From assembly GCF_003003795.1 (NCBI RefSeq), contig NZ_PVWK01000081.1:1-64000 (forward strand): a stretch of 64,000 nucleotides of DNA, written 5' to 3'. The stretch comes from Stenomitos frigidus ULC18. GTDB taxonomy: Bacteria; Cyanobacteriota; Cyanobacteriia; Leptolyngbyales; Leptolyngbyaceae. Position 1 is the stretch's first letter. Each line of letters opens with the position of its first letter. This document shows positions 47,582 through 55,810 of the stretch, in pieces. A program made the position numbers and the translations under genes. A model generated the notes under the pieces. That model was not told the DNA's origin, did no database searches, and saw only the letters and a program-made list of their open reading frames with translations.

Positions 47582-47971
47582 GGGTTTGATTGAGAGCGAG
47601 CGAATGGTGTGAGTCGGTGCTTTTAGGCGCTGTAGACAAGCAGCAACAGCTGTCCACTCAAGCCATACGGTTGGGCGATCGCATGGGTTTGGAGCGATCC
47701 AGCAACAGCAGCACTTGTGAAGAACTTTGACCGTTCTATTGAGGGTACGCTTCGCCTGTACAATCAGAAAGGAATTCATTTTAAACCCCAGACTCGTCTG
47801 GCTTTGGCGGATGTGAAGGTAACGTTCTTCATTCCCTAGTGCTTGTGCTTTTAACACAGCTGGCTATTACCTGGAATACTGCTTTTAAGCAGGCTCTTAG
47901 GCATCCAGGTGGAAGTTGACTGAGTCCGGCGTCTTAATAACCCAAATACCTGAGCCACAGTAAGGAGAACC
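47582..47971. other. 390-bp spacer between accD and psbV
   Basis: No gene is visible. It must contain the psbV promoter; TACAAT at about 47759-47764 is a possible -10 element and TAAGGAGAA at 47961-47969 is the psbV ribosome binding site. No accD terminator with a clear stem and T-tract was found. Confidence 0.5.
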
Positions 47972-48463
47972 ATGCTTAAAAGGTACATTTGGCTTGTTGT
48001 AGCCACTGTATTCTTCGCTTTTCAAATGTTTGTCGGCAGCGTCTCAGCGGCTGAACTGGACCCAGCGACGCGTACGATTGCGCTTGATGATAACGGTGGA
48101 ACCGTTGAGCTAAGCCTCAAACAAGTCAAAGAAGGCAAACGTCTGTTTCAATATGCTTGTGCCCAATGCCATGCCGGTGGTGTCACCAAGACAGACCCAA
48201 ACGTTGGTCTTGACCCAGAATCACTATCGCTGGCAACCCCACCCCGCAATAGTGTCAATGCACTGGTGGATTATATGAAAGACCCCACTACCTACGATGG
48301 GGCCCAGTCCATTGCTGAAGTGCATCCTAGCCTTAAAAGTAAAGACAGTTTCCCCGAAATGCGTAACCTGACAGAAGATGATCTGGTTGCGATCGCGGGT
48401 CACATCTTGCTGCAACCCAAAGTGGTTGGCGATAAGTGGGGCGGCGGTAAGATTTATTATTAA
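47972..48463 (+). CDS. psbV: Photosystem II cytochrome c550
   Basis: A 163-residue precursor of the lumenal extrinsic PSII cytochrome that stabilises the oxygen-evolving cluster. The signal peptide ends at VSAAE (mature N-terminus AELDPATRTI, residue 27). Haem is bound at CAQCH (63-67), and His118 (AEVHPSL; His92 of the mature protein) is the second axial ligand. The C-terminus KWGGGKIYY is characteristic. It heads a run of four lumenal electron-carrier genes. Confidence 0.97.
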   Translation: MLKRYIWLVVATVFFAFQMFVGSVSAAELDPATRTIALDDNGGTVELSLKQVKEGKRLFQYACAQCHAGGVTKTDPNVGLDPESLSLATPPRNSVNALVDYMKDPTTYDGAQSIAEVHPSLKSKDSFPEMRNLTEDDLVAIAGHILLQPKVVGDKWGGGKIYY

Positions 48464-48500
48464 GCACGTATCAAAGATCCACTGATCAATACTTGTGCTG

Positions 48501-48562
48501 AAAGCCTCTCATCGGCAAGCTATAGGCTTATAGAAGTTTACGGTTTGCCGATGGGAGGCTTT
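48501..48562 (+). terminator. 18-bp hairpin between psbV and psbV2
   Basis: AAAGCCTCTCATCGGCAA (48501-48518) pairs with TTGCCGATGGGAGGCTTT (48545-48562) with one G-U pair. A moderately T-rich stretch (AGTTTTGTTTG) follows. It can end psbV transcripts. The right arm contains GGGAGG, the only Shine-Dalgarno-like sequence before psbV2, so folding would hide it. Confidence 0.82.
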
Positions 48563-48588
48563 AGTTTTGTTTGAGTGAGCTTTCAGCC

Positions 48589-49089
48589 ATGCAGCATCGC
48601 CTTTTAGGAATGCATTTGTTTCTACTCGCTCTTTTCGCTTCCTGTTTGCTAGCGATCGCGTCTCCAGCCTATGCAGCAGCGGATGCTTATGTCACTCGCT
48701 ATCTGCATGTCGTTGAACCAGTCCCTCTGGTTTTGGATGAGCAAGGTCACACTCGGCTCTTTGCAGCAGAGGAAATGTCAACTGGCAAACAGTTGTTTGA
48801 ACGTAACTGTCTTAATTGTCACGTCGGCGGGGCGACGCTGCCTGATCCATCTGTGTCGCTTTCGTTGAAGGACTTGCAGAGCGCAACACCACGGCGCGAT
48901 ACCATCAGCAGTCTGGTTGCTTATCTTAGGCAACCCATGACCTATAGCGGTACTGAAGAGACCTTTTGGTGTCGTCAAGTGCCTGAAACCTGGTTGTCTC
49001 AAGCACAGGTTGAAAAGCTTGCTGGCTTTGTGCTGAGGGCGGCTCAAACAGCGCCGGGATGGGGCGGCGCACTGTTTCCAGATAAGTAG
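48589..49089 (+). CDS. psbV2: PsbV2, cytochrome c550-like protein
   Basis: A 166-residue precursor paralogous to PsbV. It has a signal peptide (LFLLALFASCLLAIASPAYA), haem motif CLNCH (Cys74, Cys77, His78) and the shared core LFAAEEMSTGKQLFERN. Where PsbV has the axial His, this protein has Cys128 (ETFWCRQVP), as in Thermosynechococcus PsbV2, whose haem has a His/Cys ligation. PsbV2 can partly replace PsbV but its own role is unclear. TTG 48571 is an alternative start. Confidence 0.92.
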   Translation: MQHRLLGMHLFLLALFASCLLAIASPAYAAADAYVTRYLHVVEPVPLVLDEQGHTRLFAAEEMSTGKQLFERNCLNCHVGGATLPDPSVSLSLKDLQSATPRRDTISSLVAYLRQPMTYSGTEETFWCRQVPETWLSQAQVEKLAGFVLRAAQTAPGWGGALFPDK

Positions 49090-49212
49090 GCGATCGCTAA
49101 TTGTCAAACTCTCGTAGCTTGCGCTGCATAACCGTTTGGATTCTTCGACGCGCTGTCGTAGATTTGGTTTAAGATCTAATTGTGTATATGCGCTTAAATC
49201 CCCAAGAGAGCT

Positions 49213-49632
49213 ATGAAATCAATCAATTCTGTGACGAAAAGCCTTTGCCTCAGCTTAATGGCTGCCTTGCTTGTTATTGGTAGCTTTTTCGTGTCTGTTG
49301 CTCCGGCTGCTGCCGAAACCGTTACTGTCAAAATGGGCGCTGATAATGGGCTGTTGGTGTTTCAGCCTGCTAACGTAACCGTTAAGCCAGGCGATACCGT
49401 GAAGTGGGTTGTCAATAAAGTGCCTCCTCACAACGTGATCTTCGATGACAAGGCGATCCCTGGCAACGATAAAGCGTTGGCTAAATCTCTTTCTCATCCT
49501 CAGCTCGAAATGTCTCCCGGCAAAGGTTACGAGTTGACGATCCCCAAAGATCTTGCACCGGGTGAATACTCTTACTTCTGCGCCCCCCACCGGGGCGCTG
49601 GCATGATTGGTAAGGTGACTGTTGCAGGCTAA
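49213..49632 (+). CDS. petE: Plastocyanin
   Basis: A 139-residue precursor of the copper protein that carries electrons from cytochrome f to photosystem I in the lumen. The signal peptide ends near PAAAE (residue 34-35). Copper ligands are His73 (VPPHNV), Cys123, His126 and Met131 ([11 protein letters not shown]). A strong terminator follows, so it is a separate unit, as expected for a copper-induced gene. It lies next to petJ, the alternative carrier. Confidence 0.97.
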   Translation: MKSINSVTKSLCLSLMAALLVIGSFFVSVAPAAAETVTVKMGADNGLLVFQPANVTVKPGDTVKWVVNKVPPHNVIFDDKAIPGNDKALAKSLSHPQLEMSPGKGYELTIPKDLAPGEYSYFCAPHRGAGMIGKVTVAG

Positions 49633-49642
49633 TTGACAAAAC

Positions 49643-49683
49643 AAATGGAACTATCTCCCAGGAGTATAGATAGTTCCATTTTT
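49643..49683 (+). terminator. Intrinsic terminator of petE
   Basis: A perfect 14-bp stem AAATGGAACTATCT / AGATAGTTCCATTT with an 11-base loop, ending in TTTTT. Confidence 0.92.
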
Positions 49684-49883
49684 GTCATGTGATCTCTTCG
49701 CCCCGATCGCTGTTACTTTAGCGTTCTGTTCAGGTTTTTTGACGGTGTTTAAACGCTCTCAAAAATCTACTCCCAAAACACTCTTCGTCTATCCATTCAA
49801 AATTGATCGATTACCACGCTGGATCAGCTTCTTGCTGGTAACCTGAAATCTTTACAAAAACATATAGTCATAGGGGAAACCGT

Positions 49884-50216
49884 TTGAAGCGACTGTTGCT
49901 CATAGCCTTGCTAATGATCGGATTGTTTATGGGTCTGGCAGGCTCTCCGGCACAGGCAGGTAATTCTGCGAACGGTGCAAAACTCTTTAACGCCAATTGC
50001 GCCGCCTGCCATATGGGTGGCAACAATGTCATTCTTGCTAAAAAGACGCTTAAGAAAGAAGCGTTGGAGCAATACGGCATGGCTTCGATCGACGCAATTA
50101 AAAATCAGGTAACCAAGGGCAAAAACGCGATGCCTTCCTTTCGGGGACGCTTGAATAGTTTGCAGATTGAAGATGTCGCAACCTATGTTCTGGAACAGTC
50201 TCAAATGGGTTGGTAA
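49884..50216 (+). CDS. petJ: Cytochrome c6
   Basis: A 110-residue precursor of the lumenal cytochrome that replaces plastocyanin when copper is scarce. The signal peptide ends at PAQAG (residue 25-26). Haem is bound at CAACH (39-43) and Met83 (NAMPSF) is the sixth ligand. The start codon is TTG, with AGGGGAAA 4 bases upstream. A perfect terminator follows. Confidence 0.95.
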   Translation: MKRLLLIALLMIGLFMGLAGSPAQAGNSANGAKLFNANCAACHMGGNNVILAKKTLKKEALEQYGMASIDAIKNQVTKGKNAMPSFRGRLNSLQIEDVATYVLEQSQMGW

Positions 50217-50238
50217 GTCATTTAATTATTTCCCTGTA

Positions 50239-50270
50239 AGCCCTCTTTAACGCAGTAGAGGGCTTTTTTT
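50239..50270 (+). terminator. Intrinsic terminator of petJ
   Basis: AGCCCTCT pairs with AGAGGGCT across a 10-base loop, followed by seven T. Confidence 0.94.
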
Positions 50271-50353
50271 AGCAATCTATCTCTGGATCAACGTCTATTT
50301 GAAACGAAGTGTAGTATTCTCGCTTCTAGCTAGCTACAGAGAAGGAAAAATTA

Positions 50354-51067
50354 GTGGTTCCTCTGCGTGACAATAATCCAACGACTATTACTCCAGTCGT
50401 AACCTATGCGTTAATCGCTGCGAATGTTCTGGTCTTTCTCTACGAATTGACGTTATCACCACCCCAGCTTGAGCAGTTCTTTCGGGTTTGGGCCGTCGTT
50501 CCTAGAGAGTTGACTGCTAGTTTCTCCGGTCAACTATCAGCTCAGCCACTACCAGAGTGGATTACCCTCTTTACGTCTCAATTTTTACACGGCGGTTTTT
50601 TACATGTCGCTGGTAATATGTTGTTTCTCTGGATCTTTGGCAACAATGTTGAAGACCGTTTGGGACATGTTAAGTATTTAATCTTTTACCTCGCCTGTGG
50701 CGCATTAGCAGCGCTAACACAATGGTTTTTCTCCTCCGGGTCAGCGATCCCATCGTTAGGTGCAAGTGGCGCGATCGCTGGCGTGATGGGGGCCTACATC
50801 TTGCGTTTCCCCAAAGCAGAAGTGCTAACCCTGATTCCTCTCGGCTTCTTCTTCTGGACGTTTCGAGTACCCGCTTTCGCTTTTTTGGGTTTTTGGTTTT
50901 TGCAGCAAGCACTTTATGGCTTAGCTAGCCTGGAAGCACCCATGAACATTGGCATGGAAAGCGGTGGTGTCGCCTATTGGGCACACGCAGGCGGTTTTGT
51001 TTTTGGTGCGGTGTTGGGTCCACTGCTGGGTCTCTTTTCAGATGATTCAAACACGCAGACGTTTTAG
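50354..51067 (+). CDS. Rhomboid-family intramembrane serine protease
   Basis: A 237-residue protein with six to seven membrane helices, starting at GTG after AGAAGGAAAAA. The catalytic Ser138 is in LGASGAIAGVMG and the catalytic His211 in YWAHAGGFVFG. The HGGFLHVAGNMLFL segment matches the conserved HxxxN of helix 2. It would cleave membrane protein substrates; none can be named here. Confidence 0.92.
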   Translation: MVPLRDNNPTTITPVVTYALIAANVLVFLYELTLSPPQLEQFFRVWAVVPRELTASFSGQLSAQPLPEWITLFTSQFLHGGFLHVAGNMLFLWIFGNNVEDRLGHVKYLIFYLACGALAALTQWFFSSGSAIPSLGASGAIAGVMGAYILRFPKAEVLTLIPLGFFFWTFRVPAFAFLGFWFLQQALYGLASLEAPMNIGMESGGVAYWAHAGGFVFGAVLGPLLGLFSDDSNTQTF

Positions 51068-51121
51068 AAGCGCGGTTAATCCGTAGGCTAAAATAAGCAC
51101 GGTACTTGATGAGTCGCGACA

Positions 51122-51382
51122 ATGCCCCGGTTGAACCCTTTCACTCTCCAGATGGAAATCACCCGCATGTTTGAGCAGGGGCAGTCGTTTTTTGCCTCGC
51201 TAAAGGTGCAGGATTGGTTGAGGGAACGCAACGAAGAGCCCGACGCTTATGACATCTTGTTTCATCAAAAGCCTGCACCTCCTGGCTCTGGACAGGTCAT
51301 GACGGTTGAGATCGAGCTGCGTCGCAAAGATGGTCAGCCTGCTGATGCCTGGCTGCAAGAAGAAGCGAATCGCCACGCTTGA
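51122..51382 (+). CDS. Small conserved hypothetical protein
   Basis: An 86-residue soluble protein (MPRLNPFTLQMEITRMFEQG at the N-terminus, TVEIELRRKDGQPADAWLQE near the C-terminus). No motif for a known family is evident. It follows the rhomboid gene by 54 bases in the same direction and may be co-transcribed. The next gene is apcD after a 406-bp spacer. Confidence 0.65.
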   Translation: MPRLNPFTLQMEITRMFEQGQSFFASLKVQDWLRERNEEPDAYDILFHQKPAPPGSGQVMTVEIELRRKDGQPADAWLQEEANRHA

Positions 51383-51788
51383 GGGACAGGCGTGGAAATA
51401 ACGAACAGTCAATCACAAATTCTGGTCGGGGTATTGCATTGCACTGCCCCGACGCTCAAATCTATCTGTCCGGAAGTCCCTACACTTGAGTTGGTGTACT
51501 TGATTGCCGCAAAGTAAGCAATCTTAAGCCAGGGGTTGGAGCTCTTTTCCTTAGGATCGTTACATATAACGGGTTGGCTTTAGAGGGTAAAGCTTGCAAA
51601 AGCAGATGCTTATAATGCCCGCCAAACATAGTGCTGAGCAGTCAAGAGGCCAGTGGAACTGAGCGATCGAAATATCCCTAAAAGTAAACTTTTGTAAAGC
51701 CTCACTCAGCGATTTTTTCTTTACTCTTTCGCTCTGTCCCCCTGAGTCAGTAAACTACAGAGAGATATCTGCAGAGACAGCCATAATT
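51383..51788. other. 406-bp spacer upstream of apcD
   Basis: No gene is visible. GTCGGGG (51425-51431) and CCCCGAC (51447-51453) form a hairpin that may end the upstream transcript, though no T-tract follows. The 3' part must contain the apcD promoter; no clean consensus was identified. Confidence 0.5.
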
Positions 51789-52274
51789 ATGAGTGTAGTT
51801 AGCCAAGTCATCCTGCAAGCCGACGATGAACTGCGTTATCCCACCTTGGGCGAACTCCAGGGCTTGCAAGGCTTTTTTAAAACTGGCGAGCAGCGTACCC
51901 GTATCGCTGCCACGCTATCGGAAAATGAGAAAAAAATTGTTCAAGAAGCGAGTAAGCAGCTTTGGAAAAAACGCCCAGACTTTATCGCCCCGGGTGGCAA
52001 TGCTTATGGCGATAAGCAGCGTGCCCTCTGTCTGCGTGACTACGGTTGGTACCTGCGTCTGGTAACGTATGGCATTTTGGCTGGCGATAAGGATCCGATC
52101 GAAAAAATCGGTTTAATTGGTGCGCGCGAAATGTACAACGCTCTAGGCGTACCGGTTCCTGGTATGGCAGAAGCCATTCGTTGCCTGAAAGTAGCCTCTC
52201 TAGGGTTGCTTTCGGCTGATGATGCGGCAGAAGCGTTGCCCTATTTTGACTACATCATTCAAGCGATGTCTTGA
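51789..52274 (+). CDS. apcD: Allophycocyanin alpha-B subunit (terminal emitter)
   Basis: A 161-residue phycobiliprotein of the phycobilisome core that passes excitation to photosystem I or II. The N-terminus [19 protein letters not shown] is diagnostic for ApcD rather than ApcA or ApcF. The chromophore Cys81 lies in [18 protein letters not shown]. As in other cyanobacteria it is apart from the apcABC operon. A hairpin follows the gene. Confidence 0.96.
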   Translation: MSVVSQVILQADDELRYPTLGELQGLQGFFKTGEQRTRIAATLSENEKKIVQEASKQLWKKRPDFIAPGGNAYGDKQRALCLRDYGWYLRLVTYGILAGDKDPIEKIGLIGAREMYNALGVPVPGMAEAIRCLKVASLGLLSADDAAEALPYFDYIIQAMS

Positions 52275-52627
52275 GTCAAGAGTAAGGATAGGTCATCCTA
52301 AATTGATTTCCCCGTTGTTGGTGGAGGTGTCTGGCGATCGAACGTCGGGGCTATCATCAAAAACGGGGAATTTTAGTGCGTTGGTTTCTTTACATGCCGT
52401 TGAAACGCAGTGAACATTTAGAATGAAGCCGTTGAGTTATTTCACCCTCTGCGGAATAATTCGGTTGCGACGGGTATTGATTACCAGGTTGTAAAATACT
52501 GGGCGGTCATTGAGTCGTTGGGTCGTTTCCTCACTGCAGCCCCATACCTGGTCGTGAGTCTATGCCAGCAGAGATAACGTTCTTGAAACAACCCGGTTCA
52601 TCCTTCTAGTCCTCAGGAGAATTGCGC
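52275..52627. other. 353-bp spacer between apcD and the hydrolase gene
   Basis: Apart from the hairpin at 52308-52374 nothing is recognised. AGGAGAA at 52615-52621 is the ribosome binding site of the hydrolase gene. Confidence 0.5.
52308..52374 (+). terminator. Terminator-like hairpin after apcD
   Basis: TTCCCCGTT (52308-52316) and AACGGGGAA (52362-52370) form a 9-bp stem with a large loop, followed by TTTTAG. The loop is long for an intrinsic terminator. Confidence 0.6.
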
Positions 52628-53797
52628 ATGAGTCCGAAATCTGTTACGCCGACTGCTACACAACTCGATCAGGCAAAGCGGGCGATTGCTGCCTATATCC
52701 ACAGCATTGACAGCAACCCCGATCGTCGTGAGGGCGCGTATCCCTACTACCTGTTTCACGAACCAGGACGGCCAATTCTCGGCACTGTGCTGCTGTTTCA
52801 CGGTTTTAGCGCTAAACCACATCAAATGTGGCGCTTAGCAGACTACCTGTTTCGCAACGGATTCAATGTTTATCAGCCGTCGATCGCCGGACATCCATTC
52901 ATCCATCCTGCCAGGAACTGGCCGCAGATTGACCTCCTGCCTGCGATCGCGGGTCCGCTGAAGGAAAAAGCCTCGCAAGATCCAGTGCTCCAAGCTTTTA
53001 TTGCCAACCTTGCCAACAATCCCGAAGGTGCCCAACTCAATCCGGTGCAGCAGGCAGCGCTCGTGTCGCGTTTGGTTAAGATTGAGCCGCGAATGCTGGA
53101 TATTATGAAGTCGATTGAGACCGACGATGATCCTGACTTCGATGAATACTATATCTCCTCTCATCTGGACTATCTGAACCACGCAAAAGCGCGATTGGCA
53201 GAAGTGTCGTCTATTCCTGGTGCTGTTTACACAGTGGGCTTATCGGTCGGTGGAGCCGTGGCACTGGCATTGGCGGCAGCCGATCCCGATCGTGTGCAGA
53301 AAGCAGTTGTTTTTGCACCGCTGTTGCAGGTCTATGGGGAACAGCGGCGACAATACGTCAACCTCACTGGCCCACTCGACATCAAAGAAATGGGATGGGA
53401 CCCGAACCTTCTCTTTCCAGTGGGATGTTTTACAGCCGCCGATCGCTTTGGCAGTGGTGTCGTGATGAGTCCTGCGTCGCTTGACTCGCTCAAAAAAGTG
53501 CCCATTTTCATGGTCCTGACTGAAAACGAAGACGCGGCTGATATCAAGACAAACCAGGCATTTTACGAAGAAACGGGCGCAGAGCAGGACGGCAATCGTT
53601 ACTATCTCTACCGCGCTATGGATCTGGTGCCGCACCCAATGGTTGACCCCACAGAAGTCAGTCAGAGTATGAGTAACCGCTTCTGGCAAAGCCTCTATCA
53701 GGAGACATTCCGCTTCCTGACGACTGGCGATGTTGATGTTCCTAATATGGGCAATTTGGAGCAAGATCCGAAGTTGCCGCAGGTGCCTCCGGTTTAG
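52628..53797 (+). CDS. Alpha/beta hydrolase
   Basis: A 389-residue hydrolase with TVLLFHGFSAKPHQMW (oxyanion region), nucleophile elbow VGLSVGGAVAL and a possible catalytic His in LVPHPMVDP. Between them a helical lid region (about 105-185) is larger than in the paralogue at 17102. ATG 52628 follows AGGAGAATTGCGC. No signal peptide is seen. Substrate unknown; an esterase or lipase activity is likely. Confidence 0.77.
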   Translation: MSPKSVTPTATQLDQAKRAIAAYIHSIDSNPDRREGAYPYYLFHEPGRPILGTVLLFHGFSAKPHQMWRLADYLFRNGFNVYQPSIAGHPFIHPARNWPQIDLLPAIAGPLKEKASQDPVLQAFIANLANNPEGAQLNPVQQAALVSRLVKIEPRMLDIMKSIETDDDPDFDEYYISSHLDYLNHAKARLAEVSSIPGAVYTVGLSVGGAVALALAAADPDRVQKAVVFAPLLQVYGEQRRQYVNLTGPLDIKEMGWDPNLLFPVGCFTAADRFGSGVVMSPASLDSLKKVPIFMVLTENEDAADIKTNQAFYEETGAEQDGNRYYLYRAMDLVPHPMVDPTEVSQSMSNRFWQSLYQETFRFLTTGDVDVPNMGNLEQDPKLPQVPPV

Positions 53798-53830
53798 ATT
53801 GATTAGCGGTCAGTAGTCAGCAATCAGCGA

Positions 53831-54583
53831 TCAGCATACTACTGAAGCTCCTCTTGAGAGTGTTGGAACGATAATGTAGCCTTCGGTGAGGTTCCCGAGG
53901 GCTAGATTGCGTTCCAGTCCCCAGTACCACCAGTGCGCGGCGACGTAGGCACACATCAGGCTATCCAATTGATCTTCTACTGCTTTGAGAGCCGTTCCTT
54001 TGAGTGGGATTTCTGGCGGGAAGAGTTTGCTTTGGGTGACATCAAGGGCGGGTTCCAGGGTGGGGAGCCGATCGCAAATATACTCCTGCAATCGAGCAAG
54101 TTCCAACCGTCGGTCTGCCAACTTGCCCTTTTTGTATTTCAAGATTTTCTCTAGCCCAAAAAGATGCACGATCGCGGGATGGGGAAAGACTTCAATTTGA
54201 TGTCGTCCCGATTGTTGCGGTGCGATCGTAGGCGCATGGTGAAAGCCTTTTGCTTCTAGGCTGAGGCCAAAGGCAACGGTGCGTGCGGCAAACGGTAAAC
54301 CCAAATTGGCAGGATAGGAACCCGCATGGTAGCGTCCAAAGTGTTTGTGGGTGAGGCGATCGCACAGCCGCATTCCAGTCGCATTGGGAATCAGCGTGGG
54401 CGCATCGACGGCAATCAGGCCGGACTCATCGGGTGCTATGCAGGCATCAACCCAGGCAAGAATGTCCTCAGTTGCGTCCTCCCGTCGCAAATCGACCAGT
54501 TCTAGCCTGCCATTCTGCCAATCGAGGCAGCACAGCCCGCTTGCCCCCGAACTCCAGCCCAAATCGATACCCAAAAATTTCAT
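53831..54583 (-). CDS. DUF429 (predicted RNase H-like nuclease) protein
   Basis: A 250-residue protein with the RNase H-like beginning MKFLGIDLGWSSGASGLCCL, then AVDAPTLIP, TGMRLCDRLTHKHFGRYHAG, VEVFPHP-type IEVFPHPAIV and EDQLDSLMCAYVA, which are the conserved acidic and basic segments of DUF429. Nuclease activity is predicted from the fold only. It stands between the hydrolase and a dehydratase gene on the opposite strand. Confidence 0.87.
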   Translation of the reverse strand: MKFLGIDLGWSSGASGLCCLDWQNGRLELVDLRREDATEDILAWVDACIAPDESGLIAVDAPTLIPNATGMRLCDRLTHKHFGRYHAGSYPANLGLPFAARTVAFGLSLEAKGFHHAPTIAPQQSGRHQIEVFPHPAIVHLFGLEKILKYKKGKLADRRLELARLQEYICDRLPTLEPALDVTQSKLFPPEIPLKGTALKAVEDQLDSLMCAYVAAHWWYWGLERNLALGNLTEGYIIVPTLSRGASVVC

Positions 54584-54617
54584 TTAGAGATCTGTAAGAA
54601 AATAAACCGAACCTCTT

Positions 54618-55679
54618 CTAGCTCAGTTCTGCTGCCCATGGAGCGTGTGGTTGGGGTCTCGGCGTTTTGGTGACTTTGGCAAACAGTTTGCCTGCTTGCT
54701 TCAGGTCAACATTGCCACCGCTGATAATGACCCCAACACGGGCACCAGGCTCGTTGACAATGCCTTCTAGCAACGCCGCAGTCGCTAAGGCTCCAGTCGG
54801 TTCAACCACGATCTTGAGACGTTCCCACAGGAAGAACATGGCGCGGAGGATGGCAGCTTCTGAAACCGTCACCATGTCGTGGACGTAGTGCAGGATCAGT
54901 GGAAAGGTAAGTGTGCCAAGAGACGACGTACGGGCACCATCAGCGATCGTATCCGGGTTCTCGACCGTTTGCAGCGTTTTGGCATAGAACGATCGCGTGG
55001 CATCATCGGCACGTTTGGGTTCTACCCCAATGACTCGACACGAGGGCGAAAGGGCATGAGCGGCGATCGCGCAACCGGACAGCAACCCACCACCCCCACA
55101 GCAGACCAGCAGCAAATCCAGTGCGCCCACTTCTTCGATCAGTTCCTTCGCCGCGGTGCCCTGCCCTGCAATGACATGAGGATGGTCGAACGGTGGAATG
55201 AGCGTCAAGCCGCGATCGTCTGCCAACTGCTGCGCCAACGCTTCGCGCGAGTCAGTGAGGCGATTGTAAGTCACGACTTCAGCACCGTAGCCGCGCGTGG
55301 CTATCAGCTTAACGGTTGGTGCATCCTCTGGCATGACAATGGTAGTTGGGATATTGAGCAACTGACCTGAAAGGGCGATCGCCTGAGCATGATTCCCCGA
55401 CGAAAACGCCAGCACACCACGCCGACGCTGTGCTTCTGGTAGCTGCACCATTGCGTTGTAGGCGCCGCGAAACTTGAAGGCTCCAATGCGCTGAAAATTC
55501 TCGCATTTGAAGAAAACCCGGCTCCCTGTTTGGCGATCGATCGTCGTCGAAGTCATCACAGGCGTAGGATGTGCCTGCCCTTTGAGACGAGCCGCTGCTG
55601 CTTCAAGATCAGCAAAGGTCACTGACAAAAGCGAATCAGTTGCCGTATTGGCATGATCTGATCGAGACGCATCCACCAT
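54618..55679 (-). CDS. Threonine/serine dehydratase-like PLP enzyme
   Basis: A 353-residue fold-type II PLP enzyme. The Schiff-base Lys is in RIGAFKFRGAYNAM, phosphate is bound by CGGGGLLSG and the Asn loop is SSGNHAQA. There is no C-terminal ACT regulatory domain, so it is of the catabolic threonine dehydratase / serine racemase / threo-hydroxyaspartate lyase type, not biosynthetic IlvA. Exact substrate cannot be told from motifs. Confidence 0.87.
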   Translation of the reverse strand: MVDASRSDHANTATDSLLSVTFADLEAAAARLKGQAHPTPVMTSTTIDRQTGSRVFFKCENFQRIGAFKFRGAYNAMVQLPEAQRRRGVLAFSSGNHAQAIALSGQLLNIPTTIVMPEDAPTVKLIATRGYGAEVVTYNRLTDSREALAQQLADDRGLTLIPPFDHPHVIAGQGTAAKELIEEVGALDLLLVCCGGGGLLSGCAIAAHALSPSCRVIGVEPKRADDATRSFYAKTLQTVENPDTIADGARTSSLGTLTFPLILHYVHDMVTVSEAAILRAMFFLWERLKIVVEPTGALATAALLEGIVNEPGARVGVIISGGNVDLKQAGKLFAKVTKTPRPQPHAPWAAELS

Positions 55680-55810
55680 AAACAGTTAATTGAGTCACGC
55701 ACCTCTAATAAACTAACGTTTTTGGCTGCATCGGCACGGACTATCTGAATACTGTGCTATCACGTTGCTAAGAGCATGAAGCATAGCGTTGCCATTGATG
55801 GATGTAAGCA

